This document shows, one piece after another, positions 16,561 through 23,849 of a DNA stretch of 34,945 nucleotides. Source of the stretch: an uncultured Dehalococcoidales bacterium (GTDB lineage Bacteria; Chloroflexota; Dehalococcoidia; UBA1151; UBA1328); NCBI GenBank assembly GCA_905614375.1, contig CAJQSP010000037.1, positions 1 through 34,945 on the forward strand, in the 5' to 3' direction. The notes beneath the pieces are model-generated. The model did not search any database, was not told the DNA's origin, and worked only from the letters and a program-made list of their open reading frames with translations. A program made the translations under genes and the position numbers. Position 1 is the first letter of the stretch. Every line of letters starts with the position of its first letter.

Positions 16561-16587
16561 AGATCCTGAAATGAATTTAGGATGACA
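16561..16587 (+). repeat. REP-like dispersed palindrome, copy 2
   Basis: TCCTGAA (16564-16570) pairs with TTTAGGA (16576-16582; one G-U pair) inside AGATCC...GGATGACA, matching the 648-675 unit. The 100 bases before it (about 16470-16560) contain a looser inverted repeat (TCTCTACACTTCGC ... GCGGTCGAGA), another REP-like remnant. Confidence 0.55.
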
Positions 16588-16616
16588 TTGATAGTGGGCG
16601 CGTGGGATGGTTGAAT

Positions 16617-17054
16617 ATGACTAAATTAGATCGTGCTTGGATTTGGGCTATATTGGCTCTTGGTTGGATGGCTTTTATCTACGCGCTTTCGGATCAGCCG
16701 GCTGGTGCTTTAGACGATGCGAACGATCTTGTATCGTGGCTGCCGTTAGCCAGTGTCGTAGTTCACGTTGCTCTGTACTTCATACTCAGCGTGCTCGTGC
16801 TGCGGACGTTCGTGCTACTACGGCCAGTCACTGAAGGTCTAATCGCTTACTCGACGATATTTGTGGCTCTCGTGTACGGAGTGTTGGACGAATTTCACCA
16901 ATCGGGCGTAGCTGGAAGGGCCTCTGAGGCGATTGATGTAGTTGCAGATGTTTCCGGAGCGGTGCTGGTAGTAGTATTTTGGTTCTTCATAAAAAGATAT
17001 CGAGCTAGGCCTGCCAAAAATGCCGACCTACTGAGTGACGACTTGAGCGATTAA
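16617..17054 (+). CDS. VanZ-like family membrane protein
   Basis: A protein of about 145 residues with four hydrophobic segments and the VanZ-family signature YGVLDEFHQSGVAGRASEAIDVVADVSGA in the last third (Asp, Glu, His and the GR motif all present), preceded by IYALSDQPAG near the N-terminus. VanZ proteins are small inner-membrane proteins; VanZ itself gives low-level teicoplanin resistance, but most family members, including this one, have no known role. Start is uncertain: GTG at 16602 would add five residues. It overlaps nothing and lies 5 bases before the next gene, with which it is probably co-transcribed. Confidence 0.82.
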   Translation: MTKLDRAWIWAILALGWMAFIYALSDQPAGALDDANDLVSWLPLASVVVHVALYFILSVLVLRTFVLLRPVTEGLIAYSTIFVALVYGVLDEFHQSGVAGRASEAIDVVADVSGAVLVVVFWFFIKRYRARPAKNADLLSDDLSD

Positions 17055-17059
17055 AACAA

Positions 17060-17392
17060 ATGCCAATTAGGGACGCTGAAAATCTGTGGCCAACGGGTCC
17101 GGAAGTGTTGATCACTCTCGAAGAAGCCGTGCAGATAGCTGAAGAGATCGCCGCGCCTCCTGCAGAACGCTGGGTTGCTCGAACAATTAGCGATAAGTTG
17201 ATTCCGAGCCTATACAACGCTCGAACTTATCTCGAAGTTGGACAATTGCGGTCCCCTGAAGTGAGAATGGGCATACTAAATGCTCGCTTGGAAGCAGGCG
17301 AGTTGGCAAATTCTGACTCCCGCTACGCACCACTTTATTCGAAAATTCGCGTGCTTGCCGAAGAAGCCGAGATGGCTTCGAAAATGAGCTAG
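17060..17392 (+). CDS. small protein of unknown function
   Basis: A 110-residue soluble, mostly helical and acidic protein. It starts MPIRDAENLWPTG, has AVQIAEEIAAPPAERWVART in the first half and ends EEAEMASKMS. There is no Cys, signal or membrane helix. The start is 5 bases after the VanZ-like gene's stop, so it reads as the second gene of that operon, ahead of ybeY. I do not recognise a family. Confidence 0.6.
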   Translation: MPIRDAENLWPTGPEVLITLEEAVQIAEEIAAPPAERWVARTISDKLIPSLYNARTYLEVGQLRSPEVRMGILNARLEAGELANSDSRYAPLYSKIRVLAEEAEMASKMS

Positions 17393-17450
17393 CCTTTCGA
17401 GTGACTCGGCCTCTCGAATTCACGTTAGAGCATGTTAGGATGATGGCACT

Positions 17451-18017
17451 TTGAAGTCTCCTGAAGATACCGAATCCTTTTTATCTGAAGACGGTCGAGT
17501 TGAGGTCGTATTCGATCTCGATGAGCTGTCAGAATCCGACATTGCTCTCGTGATGAAAGCGGCCGTTGACGGGCTTGATTCTGAGCAAATCGACGGGCCA
17601 GATCACATAACAGTGATGATTACTGGCGACGATAGAATCAGGGAACTCAACAGGAAATTCAAAGACGAGAATCAAATCACTGACGTGCTTTCGTTTAACG
17701 CATATAGCGAGACTGTAGGCGAGGCCGAAAGTTCAATGAGTGAAGAAAACGAATCGGGCGATGATGAGTGGCCCAAGTTCGATTCGTCAGTTTTTGGTGA
17801 CGAAGTAGAATCGGATCGTCTTGGTGACATTGCGATTTCGCTTCCTCAGGTCGTTAGGCAGGCGGCTGAGAACGGCAAGTCGGCGGATCATGAGTTGGCA
17901 ATGCTGACTATCCACGGTGTTCTTCATCTTCTCGGGTATGATCACGCCGAGGTTGACGAAGAAAAGGTTATGTTCGGTAAGACAGACGTTGTGTTGGCGA
18001 AGATTTTTGGCGCGTAA
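17451..18017 (+). CDS. ybeY: endoribonuclease YbeY, rRNA maturation
   Basis: A 188-residue UPF0054 protein that helps process 16S rRNA 3' ends and quality-control ribosomes. The zinc motif [11 protein letters not shown] is at residues 155-165 (His155, His159, His165), preceded by [17 protein letters not shown], the usual family block. Residues about 86-124 are an unusual acidic, Ser/Glu/Asp-rich insertion just before GDIAIS. The start is TTG at 17451, with AGGATGA about 10 bases upstream; an ATG at 17440-17444 is out of frame. It lies 48 bases before dnaX. Confidence 0.92.
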   Translation: MKSPEDTESFLSEDGRVEVVFDLDELSESDIALVMKAAVDGLDSEQIDGPDHITVMITGDDRIRELNRKFKDENQITDVLSFNAYSETVGEAESSMSEENESGDDEWPKFDSSVFGDEVESDRLGDIAISLPQVVRQAAENGKSADHELAMLTIHGVLHLLGYDHAEVDEEKVMFGKTDVVLAKIFGA

Positions 18018-18065
18018 CCCTGATCATTTGATTGGGTATATGAGAACAGTGAGACTGGTCCTGAA

Positions 18066-19739
18066 GTGACAAATAGCCAGGTTTTTTACAGAAAATGGCG
18101 CCCTACTCGTTTCGACGAAGTGGCTGGGCAAGCGCACGTCACGAAAACTCTCAAACGGGCGATTACGACCGATCACGTTTCGCACGCATATTTGTTTACG
18201 GGCCCGCGCGGAGTCGGCAAAACGTCAACGGCTCGGATTCTTGCCAAGGCACTTAACTCAGAAATCACGCCAGATGGCGAACCGATTACCGATTCAGAAA
18301 CCTCGATAGCGATCGATGAAGGTCGCTACATGGATCTCATCGAGATCGATGCTGCCTCTAATCGTGGAATTGGCGATATTCGTGAACTGCGTGACAACGT
18401 TCAGTTCAGGCCAGTTTCGGGTAAGTACAAGGTCTACATCATCGACGAGGTGCACATGCTTACCGATGCAGCGTTTAATGCGCTGCTGAAAACCCTCGAA
18501 GAGCCGCCACCGAATATCGTGATGATCTTGGCGACAACCGACGCTCACAAACTACCTGCAACGATTATTAGTCGCTGCCAACGGTTCGATTTCAAGCGAC
18601 TTTCTAACGACGATGTGATCGAGCGGCTTATCGAGGTGTGCGAGGCTGAGGAGATCGAAGCGGAACCGGCTGTTTTGGAGATGATCGCTCGAACGGCGTG
18701 GGGATCGTTACGTGACGCCGAGAACTTGCTTGAGCAGCTTTATGTTTCGTACGGACAGCCAGGCGCTGATGGTCAGCCTTCTGAGATAACCGAGGGACAG
18801 GCAAGCGAATTGCTTGGTCTGGGGGATGTCGCTACCAGCACCGAACTTGCGACAGCATTGCTGGACAAAGAAGCTGCGGCTGCTTTGACCGTTATTAATC
18901 GTGAGGCGCAGCGTGGTGCCGATCTTCGGGCATTGCGTTCGGGGGCTGTTGATGCGCTCCGAGTGGCGTTGCTGATGAAGGCGGGCGTTGAGGATTCGAT
19001 TACGCAGGGTTCAGAGTTCGCCGAGACGATGGCGGCGGCGGCACGACCGGCACGTCTGAACCAAATTTTACACATTCTGACTTCTCTAGGTCAGGCTGAT
19101 ATGAAAGCCAACTCGTCTTCGCCACTTCCGCTCGAACTGGCGGTGCTTAAGGCAACTACGAACCCTGTTACTGCGTCGGCAGCAGGACCGGCAGCTCCGG
19201 TCTCTTCGGGTTCTGCTCCTTCTCGACCTCCAGCTACCCAACAGCCTGCTAACCAAACTGGTGGTTCTGAGAATGCTAAAGAGCCCACTCCGGCTTCACG
19301 TCGAGATCGAACACCTACTGAACAGCAGTGGGACAAGGTTGTTTGGGCAATGCGTCGAACTAAGAACCGTAAATTTGTGGTTGGTCCGATTCTTCGCAAC
19401 GTTGAGACGCCTACGCCAGCTGAAGGCAAGATTTCACTCCGCTTCAAAAGCAACACTCTGAAGAACAACTTCATGGAGGAGATGCAGGATCAGCGTTCAA
19501 AAGATGCCCTGAAAGCTGCGATTCTTGATGCGTACGGCTCTGAGCTAGAACTGGAAGTCCGTTCACCTCACGAGGCTGCCGAAGAGGCGAAGGCTAACAG
19601 CAGTGCCGCCAATGGCGGATCGGCTAGCCCGGGCAACGGGCAGACGGGAGCGCCGGCTGATCAAGAAAGCGCGATGGTTCGGGCTGCGATGGCGATGGGC
19701 GCGAAGTTTGTCGCTGAAGATACAGATGAAGACAACTAA
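18066..19739 (+). CDS. dnaX: DNA polymerase III subunits gamma/tau
   Basis: A 557-residue clamp-loader ATPase, GTG start. The N-terminal YRKWRPTRFDEVAGQ, Walker A GPRGVGKTS at residues 46-54, IEIDAASNRGIGDIRELR, Walker B VYIIDEVHML (about 123-132) and sensor LATTDAHKLPATIISRCQRF are all intact. The zinc-binding Cys set that normally follows Walker A is missing: residues 65, 74, 77 and 80 are Ser, Ile, Ser and Ser. The domain III region is followed by a low-complexity linker (Pro/Ala/Ser/Gln, about 370-430) and a C-terminal domain of about 110 residues. No clear sign of programmed frameshifting was found. Confidence 0.95.
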   Translation: MTNSQVFYRKWRPTRFDEVAGQAHVTKTLKRAITTDHVSHAYLFTGPRGVGKTSTARILAKALNSEITPDGEPITDSETSIAIDEGRYMDLIEIDAASNRGIGDIRELRDNVQFRPVSGKYKVYIIDEVHMLTDAAFNALLKTLEEPPPNIVMILATTDAHKLPATIISRCQRFDFKRLSNDDVIERLIEVCEAEEIEAEPAVLEMIARTAWGSLRDAENLLEQLYVSYGQPGADGQPSEITEGQASELLGLGDVATSTELATALLDKEAAAALTVINREAQRGADLRALRSGAVDALRVALLMKAGVEDSITQGSEFAETMAAAARPARLNQILHILTSLGQADMKANSSSPLPLELAVLKATTNPVTASAAGPAAPVSSGSAPSRPPATQQPANQTGGSENAKEPTPASRRDRTPTEQQWDKVVWAMRRTKNRKFVVGPILRNVETPTPAEGKISLRFKSNTLKNNFMEEMQDQRSKDALKAAILDAYGSELELEVRSPHEAAEEAKANSSAANGGSASPGNGQTGAPADQESAMVRAAMAMGAKFVAEDTDEDN

Positions 19740-19989
19740 AAACTCGGAAGACTAGTTCTGAATGTCAGGTTTCTCGGCAACGAAAAAGTGTTCGAACCAT
19801 AGCCAGCGCCAGTCAGTGTTTCTAGATCTTCACCGATAGTCCCAAATTGATCTTTTTCATGTGAGTCGGACGCGATTTCTTTTTTTGATTCGCTTAAATT
19901 CACCGTACAAAGCGATTGGGAATCCTAACTCCTAAAGTCTTTTCTCTCAAAGTCGGGTATCGCGGTTACGGCCGGTCTTGAAAACTTTG

Positions 19990-20154
19990 TCAGAGAATTG
20001 ATCTAACATCGCGCTCATCAGAAAGAATGGTGGTGGGGACGATCCACATCCACGCTATGAAGAAAAGTGGCACCACAACAAAGTTAAGGGCTCTGTCTGT
20101 GAGGATTAGACGGAGCAGGATGTAGATGATGATTGCAGCCCCGTAATACGTCAA
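19990..20154 (-). pseudogene. two-helix membrane ORF, start missing or atypical
   Basis: On the minus strand a frame open from 20244 down to TGA at 19990-19992 encodes 84 residues with protein-like composition: SFSERFAKNELTYYG, a hydrophobic AAIIIYILLRLIL, a short turn LTDRALN and a second helix FVVVPLFFIAWMWIV, then TTILSDERDVRSIL. Upstream of the first helix no ATG or GTG occurs; the first usable start is TTG at 20154-20152, which would leave a 54-residue protein. Another frame just upstream encodes LIIAIVIID, so a frameshift may have split a three-helix gene. It could be a real small protein or a remnant. Confidence 0.4.
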
Positions 20155-20305
20155 TTCGTTCTTGGCGAAACGTTCAGAGAAACTTTTCTCCTGCCTTTTT
20201 GGCGAATCAGTGTGCGGGTTTGGATGATTTTCGTTGATCGATAATTACGATGGCGATGATTAGGTATTAGCAGACTAGCCGGGAGTTTACAGTAGGTTCT
20301 GTTTC

Positions 20306-20340
20306 ACCAACCGGCGTACAAAGTACTCCTATCGGTTGGT
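20306..20340. promoter_or_regulatory. hairpin upstream of ybaB-recR
   Basis: ACCAACCG (20306-20313) and CGGTTGGT (20333-20340) form an 8-bp perfect stem, with GTAC-AAA-GTAC inside the loop. No T-run follows on either strand, so it is not a typical terminator. It lies about 100 bases before ybaB and may be a 5' leader structure or operator. Confidence 0.3.
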
Positions 20341-20436
20341 AACGACGTATGATTGTCGGATTCAATTTTTGTTGTCTTGTTTCTCGATAATCGGGAGTGA
20401 GACGCTCCCTGTTGGCAAGGGTCAGGACTTATTTCG

Positions 20437-20745
20437 ATGATGAACAAGAACATGCTCAAGCAGGCGCAACAGATGCAGGCCCGACTTGCGGCAGTGCAGG
20501 AAGAAATAGCAGTCGCACGAACTGAAGCATCAGTTGGCGGCGGGATGGTCAAGGTTTTGGTTATTGGCGGATCGAAGGTTGAGTCGATTGAGATCGACCC
20601 GGAAGTAGTAGACCCAGAAGACGTTGAAATGCTTCAGGATTTGATTCTCGCTGCAATAAACGAAGCGATGGACACTGCTCAGAAGCTTGCTTCCGACAAG
20701 ATGGGCGCTATCACCGGCGGCATGAACATTCCTGGCCTTATGTAG
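20437..20745 (+). CDS. ybaB: YbaB/EbfC nucleoid-associated protein
   Basis: A 102-residue DNA-binding protein of the YbaB/EbfC family. Typical blocks are MLKQAQQMQARLAAVQEEI (N-terminal helix), ASVGGGMVKVLVIGG, VESIEIDPEVVDPEDVEML, LQDLILAAINEAMD and the Met/Gly-rich end GAITGGMNIPGLM. The pair of starting ATGs leaves the first residue uncertain. It is 40 bases before recR, the conserved ybaB-recR order, so both should share a transcript. Confidence 0.93.
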   Translation: MMNKNMLKQAQQMQARLAAVQEEIAVARTEASVGGGMVKVLVIGGSKVESIEIDPEVVDPEDVEMLQDLILAAINEAMDTAQKLASDKMGAITGGMNIPGLM

Positions 20746-20785
20746 CCAGCGTTTCAGCTTCGGCTGATTCATAGGAAACACACGA

Positions 20786-21430
20786 ATGCCATCTTCCGAC
20801 ATTGCACCTTCCGCTGCCCCTCCAGTCGCCCGATTGATCGAGGCGTTTCACAGGCTGCCCGGAATTGGGCCTAAGAGTGCACAGCGGCTGACGTATCACC
20901 TGATTCGAATGCCTCAGGACGAGTCAGAAGAGTTTGCAGCGGCTATTTTGGGCGTGAAAGAGCGAGTCGTTCTTTGCGACACCTGCGCCAACATTGCGGA
21001 AGCGACCGAGTGCACGATTTGCGGTGATCTTCAGCGTGATAGCACTCGAATATGTGTAGTTGAAGAACCTTTGGACGTTGTAGCCGTGGAGCGAGCAAGG
21101 GTTTACTCAGGTAAATACCACGTTCTTCACGGAGTAATTTCTCCTGTGAACGGCGTTGGTCCGAACGATTTGAAATTACGAGAATTACTTGAACGACTGC
21201 GCGACGGCACGGTAATTGAAGTGATCGTAGCGACGAATCCGAACCTCGAAGGCGAGGCTACGGCTATGTACATTCAACAGTTAATAGGTCCGCTGGGCGT
21301 AAAGGTAACTCGGCTTGCTCGCGGGTTGCCGAGCGGTTCGGATATTGAGTACGCCGACGATTCAACTCTTGCTCACGCATTAGAAAGCCGGGCGGAGATT
21401 ACGCAGCGCCAGACAGGCACGCCTAAGTAG
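20786..21430 (+). CDS. recR: recombination mediator RecR
   Basis: A 214-residue protein that helps RecO and RecF load RecA at gaps. Visible: helix-hairpin-helix RLPGIGPKSAQRL (about 23-35); a four-cysteine zinc motif CDTC...CTIC (Cys64, Cys67, Cys76, Cys79); then the Toprim domain with CVVEEPLDVVAVER, YHVLHGVISPVNGVGP, and the ending LARGLPSGSDIEYAD. All zinc ligands are intact. It follows ybaB and precedes a lipoprotein gene and recO. Confidence 0.96.
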   Translation: MPSSDIAPSAAPPVARLIEAFHRLPGIGPKSAQRLTYHLIRMPQDESEEFAAAILGVKERVVLCDTCANIAEATECTICGDLQRDSTRICVVEEPLDVVAVERARVYSGKYHVLHGVISPVNGVGPNDLKLRELLERLRDGTVIEVIVATNPNLEGEATAMYIQQLIGPLGVKVTRLARGLPSGSDIEYADDSTLAHALESRAEITQRQTGTPK

Positions 21431-21542
21431 CGCTACACGGTAACGATAGCAACAGTTCTCGATTGCGGTTACACGGTTTCGATAGTTGATTTAGACTTTC
21501 TGCAATTCGCTACACGGTACCGACGTACTTCTTTCCGTGTAG
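21431..21542 (+). repeat. three TACACGGT repeats and an inverted copy
   Basis: TACACGGT starts at 21434, 21470 and 21511, spaced 36 and 41 bases apart and each followed by a similar TAACGATAG/TTCGATAG/ACCGACG stretch. The third copy, CTACACGG (21510-21517), has a perfect inverted partner CCGTGTAG (21535-21542). This fills the gap between recR and the lipoprotein gene. It could be an operator array, an RNA element or a decayed repeat. Confidence 0.45.
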
Positions 21543-21658
21543 GTGTTTCGACTTCCACAGTGACTTAGATTATTCGGCGACATACGCTGTGATGACGTTT
21601 ACTGTGTAGGCGATCAAGCTGTTCAAACCAGTTGGCAGCGCCTATCGTATCGAACCTC

Positions 21659-22780
21659 ATGAGTCACTTACGTACATACTCATATCGCCGAACAGGCTCA
21701 CTGAGTGCTGTGTGTTTTTTAATTGTCTTAGCCGCTTGCGCTACGGAGCCATTGCCAACTGTGGGTCGCCCTGATTTTCCAGTAGCTACATTTGCTTTGC
21801 GCGATGTGACTCCTGCACCGGTTTCACCAACCTCTACGCCGTGGCCAAATCTTGTGAACGACGAAGTACGGGCTATTCCTGAAGGGCTCGACCCTGAGTT
21901 TTATTCGCGAGCTAGCTCTGATGAAGTTGTTGCTCTTTGGACGCAGTTTCTAACTGGAACTGTTTCGAACGCAACTTCGGGTCGGTTCTACTTCCGCAAC
22001 CGTCGAAGTTTCGAAGGTGATCTGCATTTATGCCCGGACGGTACTGGTTTCCTAGTGGGCGATCCTCAAGGTCCTGTGAAGTGGTCCGTTAACCCTTCGG
22101 CAGGATACTGGTACGAGGTCACGCTCTCACACGAAATTCCGCTTACTGGCGATTCGGTGACTTACGCAATTGGCGTGAACGATGGCAACCCTACGAGATC
22201 GGGCAGTTCGACTCCGATGGAGTTTAGGTTGAGCGATAGATGTGCGCTAGCCACTGTTGAGATTCAATATGCATTTACCGACGAAGAGCGAACGCTGAAA
22301 GAGCAGGTCGATATCGAGCAGATTGTTATCGACGAAATTCCTTGGACAGATGGCAAACGTAAATTTCCATCACAGATCACGGTTAAAGGATCGAGCGACA
22401 TCGACCAGAATCTTGGCGTCGACTACTGGAAAGCGTATTTGTCGGGCGCAGTGGTCAACGTGGTGGCTTACAACTACGCTCAATATTCGGTAACCGAGGT
22501 ATTTTCCGGCGATCTGCATTTGTGTTCCGAGAGTGTTGCGGTGCTCGATGGTGATCTGCTTGGTATTGGCGAGTGGGCAGTTCAGCCATCAGGATCCAAT
22601 CCGCACAACGCTAAGATCGTCTTCACTTTACCCGGCGATCCCAAGTTCAGGACGATCGTTCTTGGCGTCAGCGGCGATTCACCGATCCGGATGGGTCGTG
22701 ACGCCGATACAGGCCTGATCGCCGCGACCCCGCTGCATGTTTCTGAATCGAATGAGTGCGAAAGTGCGAGCGATAGCTGA
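21659..22780 (+). CDS. lipoprotein with a duplicated domain
   Basis: A 373-residue secreted lipoprotein: basic start (RTYSYRR), hydrophobic SLSAVCFLIVLAAC and lipobox LAAC with Cys27. A Pro/Thr/Ser-rich linker follows. The rest holds two copies of one domain of about 90 residues (about 94-182 and 258-347). Each has W-x-x-x-L-T/S-G near its start, a G-D-L-H-L-C block, G-x-W-x-V-x-P-S, and ends in an IGV/LGV...RSG/RMG block. I know no family; the repeat shows an internal duplication. ATG at 21659 is preferred because it places the signal peptide at the N-terminus; TTG at 21632 is possible. It lies between recR and recO without an obvious link to them. Confidence 0.75.
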   Translation: MSHLRTYSYRRTGSLSAVCFLIVLAACATEPLPTVGRPDFPVATFALRDVTPAPVSPTSTPWPNLVNDEVRAIPEGLDPEFYSRASSDEVVALWTQFLTGTVSNATSGRFYFRNRRSFEGDLHLCPDGTGFLVGDPQGPVKWSVNPSAGYWYEVTLSHEIPLTGDSVTYAIGVNDGNPTRSGSSTPMEFRLSDRCALATVEIQYAFTDEERTLKEQVDIEQIVIDEIPWTDGKRKFPSQITVKGSSDIDQNLGVDYWKAYLSGAVVNVVAYNYAQYSVTEVFSGDLHLCSESVAVLDGDLLGIGEWAVQPSGSNPHNAKIVFTLPGDPKFRTIVLGVSGDSPIRMGRDADTGLIAATPLHVSESNECESASDS

Positions 22781-22851
22781 TCGTTTTTGTTTGCGTATAA
22801 GCAGCGAACATAGCTCATATATAGTCGGCAACCCCATATGATTAGCCAACT

Positions 22852-23673
22852 ATGACTTCGAAGCGGCGGCCGGTTACATATACGACTGATGGCGTAGTTG
22901 TTCGCACGAGCAACTTGGGCGAGGCCGACCGTATTATTACGCTGGTGACGCCAATTCATGGGATAGTCAGAGGGGTTGCGAAGGCGGCTCGTAAGCCGGG
23001 ATCGAAAATGGGTGGCCATCTCGATCTTCTGAAGCACGTGAGCGTTTCCGTTCGAGAAACTCGAACATTGCATGGGTTTAGCCAGGCATCGACTGTGAAT
23101 GGGTTTCGTGGGCTTCGTAACGATCTTGACCGGTTTTCGAGGGGCGCCTACGTTTCGGAAATTGCAGAGCGTTTTTCGGTCGAGAGTGGTGCGAACCAGC
23201 CTTTGTTCCGACTACTTATCGATGTGCTTGATGCTTTAGAAGCGACTGGCAATCCAGAAATGGCGATTCATTTCTACGAAATGCGCTTGTTACAGCTGAG
23301 CGGGTTTTCTCCTGAGCTTTCACGCTGCGTTGAGACTGGCGTCGAGCTTGAGCCAGCAAATCATCTGTACTCTGCGGACCGGGGCGGACTCGTGAACAAT
23401 GAATCACGTCCGGTTGGTGAAACAGCGTTACTTCCGGCAAGTTTGAATACGATCAAGCTTCTTCGGTTTTTGTCTCGTACCAACATTACTAAGGCGACCG
23501 CAATGAAGTCGAGCGACGACGAGAGCAGGCAGCTTTCTAGGATATTGCGGGCACAGATTCATCACGTTCTCGATCGCGGATTGCGATCAGAGGCGTTCAT
23601 GGACGAAGTGCGCACCAGGTCTGATCACGGGAACGGAATTGAACGAACAACGAGCGATAGTTCGAGCGAGTGA
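22852..23673 (+). CDS. recO: DNA repair protein RecO
   Basis: A 273-residue RecO. The N-terminal OB-fold region is clear: TTDGVVVRTSNLGEADRIITLVTP, GIVRGVAKAARKPGS, LDLLKHVSVSV. A helical domain follows with FYEMRLLQLSGFSPEL. The normal four-cysteine zinc site is not kept: Cys159 remains, but residues 162, 182 and 185 are Thr, Asn and Ser. GVELEPANHLYSADRGGLV is otherwise family-like. It begins 71 bases after the lipoprotein gene. RecO works with RecR and RecF, so recR 1.4 kb upstream fits. Confidence 0.92.
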   Translation: MTSKRRPVTYTTDGVVVRTSNLGEADRIITLVTPIHGIVRGVAKAARKPGSKMGGHLDLLKHVSVSVRETRTLHGFSQASTVNGFRGLRNDLDRFSRGAYVSEIAERFSVESGANQPLFRLLIDVLDALEATGNPEMAIHFYEMRLLQLSGFSPELSRCVETGVELEPANHLYSADRGGLVNNESRPVGETALLPASLNTIKLLRFLSRTNITKATAMKSSDDESRQLSRILRAQIHHVLDRGLRSEAFMDEVRTRSDHGNGIERTTSDSSSE

Positions 23674-23849
23674 CATCGGTAGTCAGAAAACTTGCGTCGG
23701 GTTGTTACACTCGATTGAACTGATTTCGATCTTGCGCCGCAACGCTTAGTAGACGCTGAATACGCTGGCATGAATCGCCTAAAATCATTCGGAATGTTTC
23801 TGAATTATTGGCAATCGCCCATTGAAAGATGTGCTTCGGCACCTGAACT

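Larger units (their letters stand above)
19740..20436. other. 697-base gap between dnaX and ybaB
   Basis: The gap separates genes that are usually adjacent. It holds the minus-strand two-helix ORF at 19990-20154 and the hairpin at 20306-20340; I see nothing in 19740-19989. The SRP RNA gene, which sits near dnaX in some bacteria, was looked for by its conserved GGAAG helix and not found. Confidence 0.5.
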
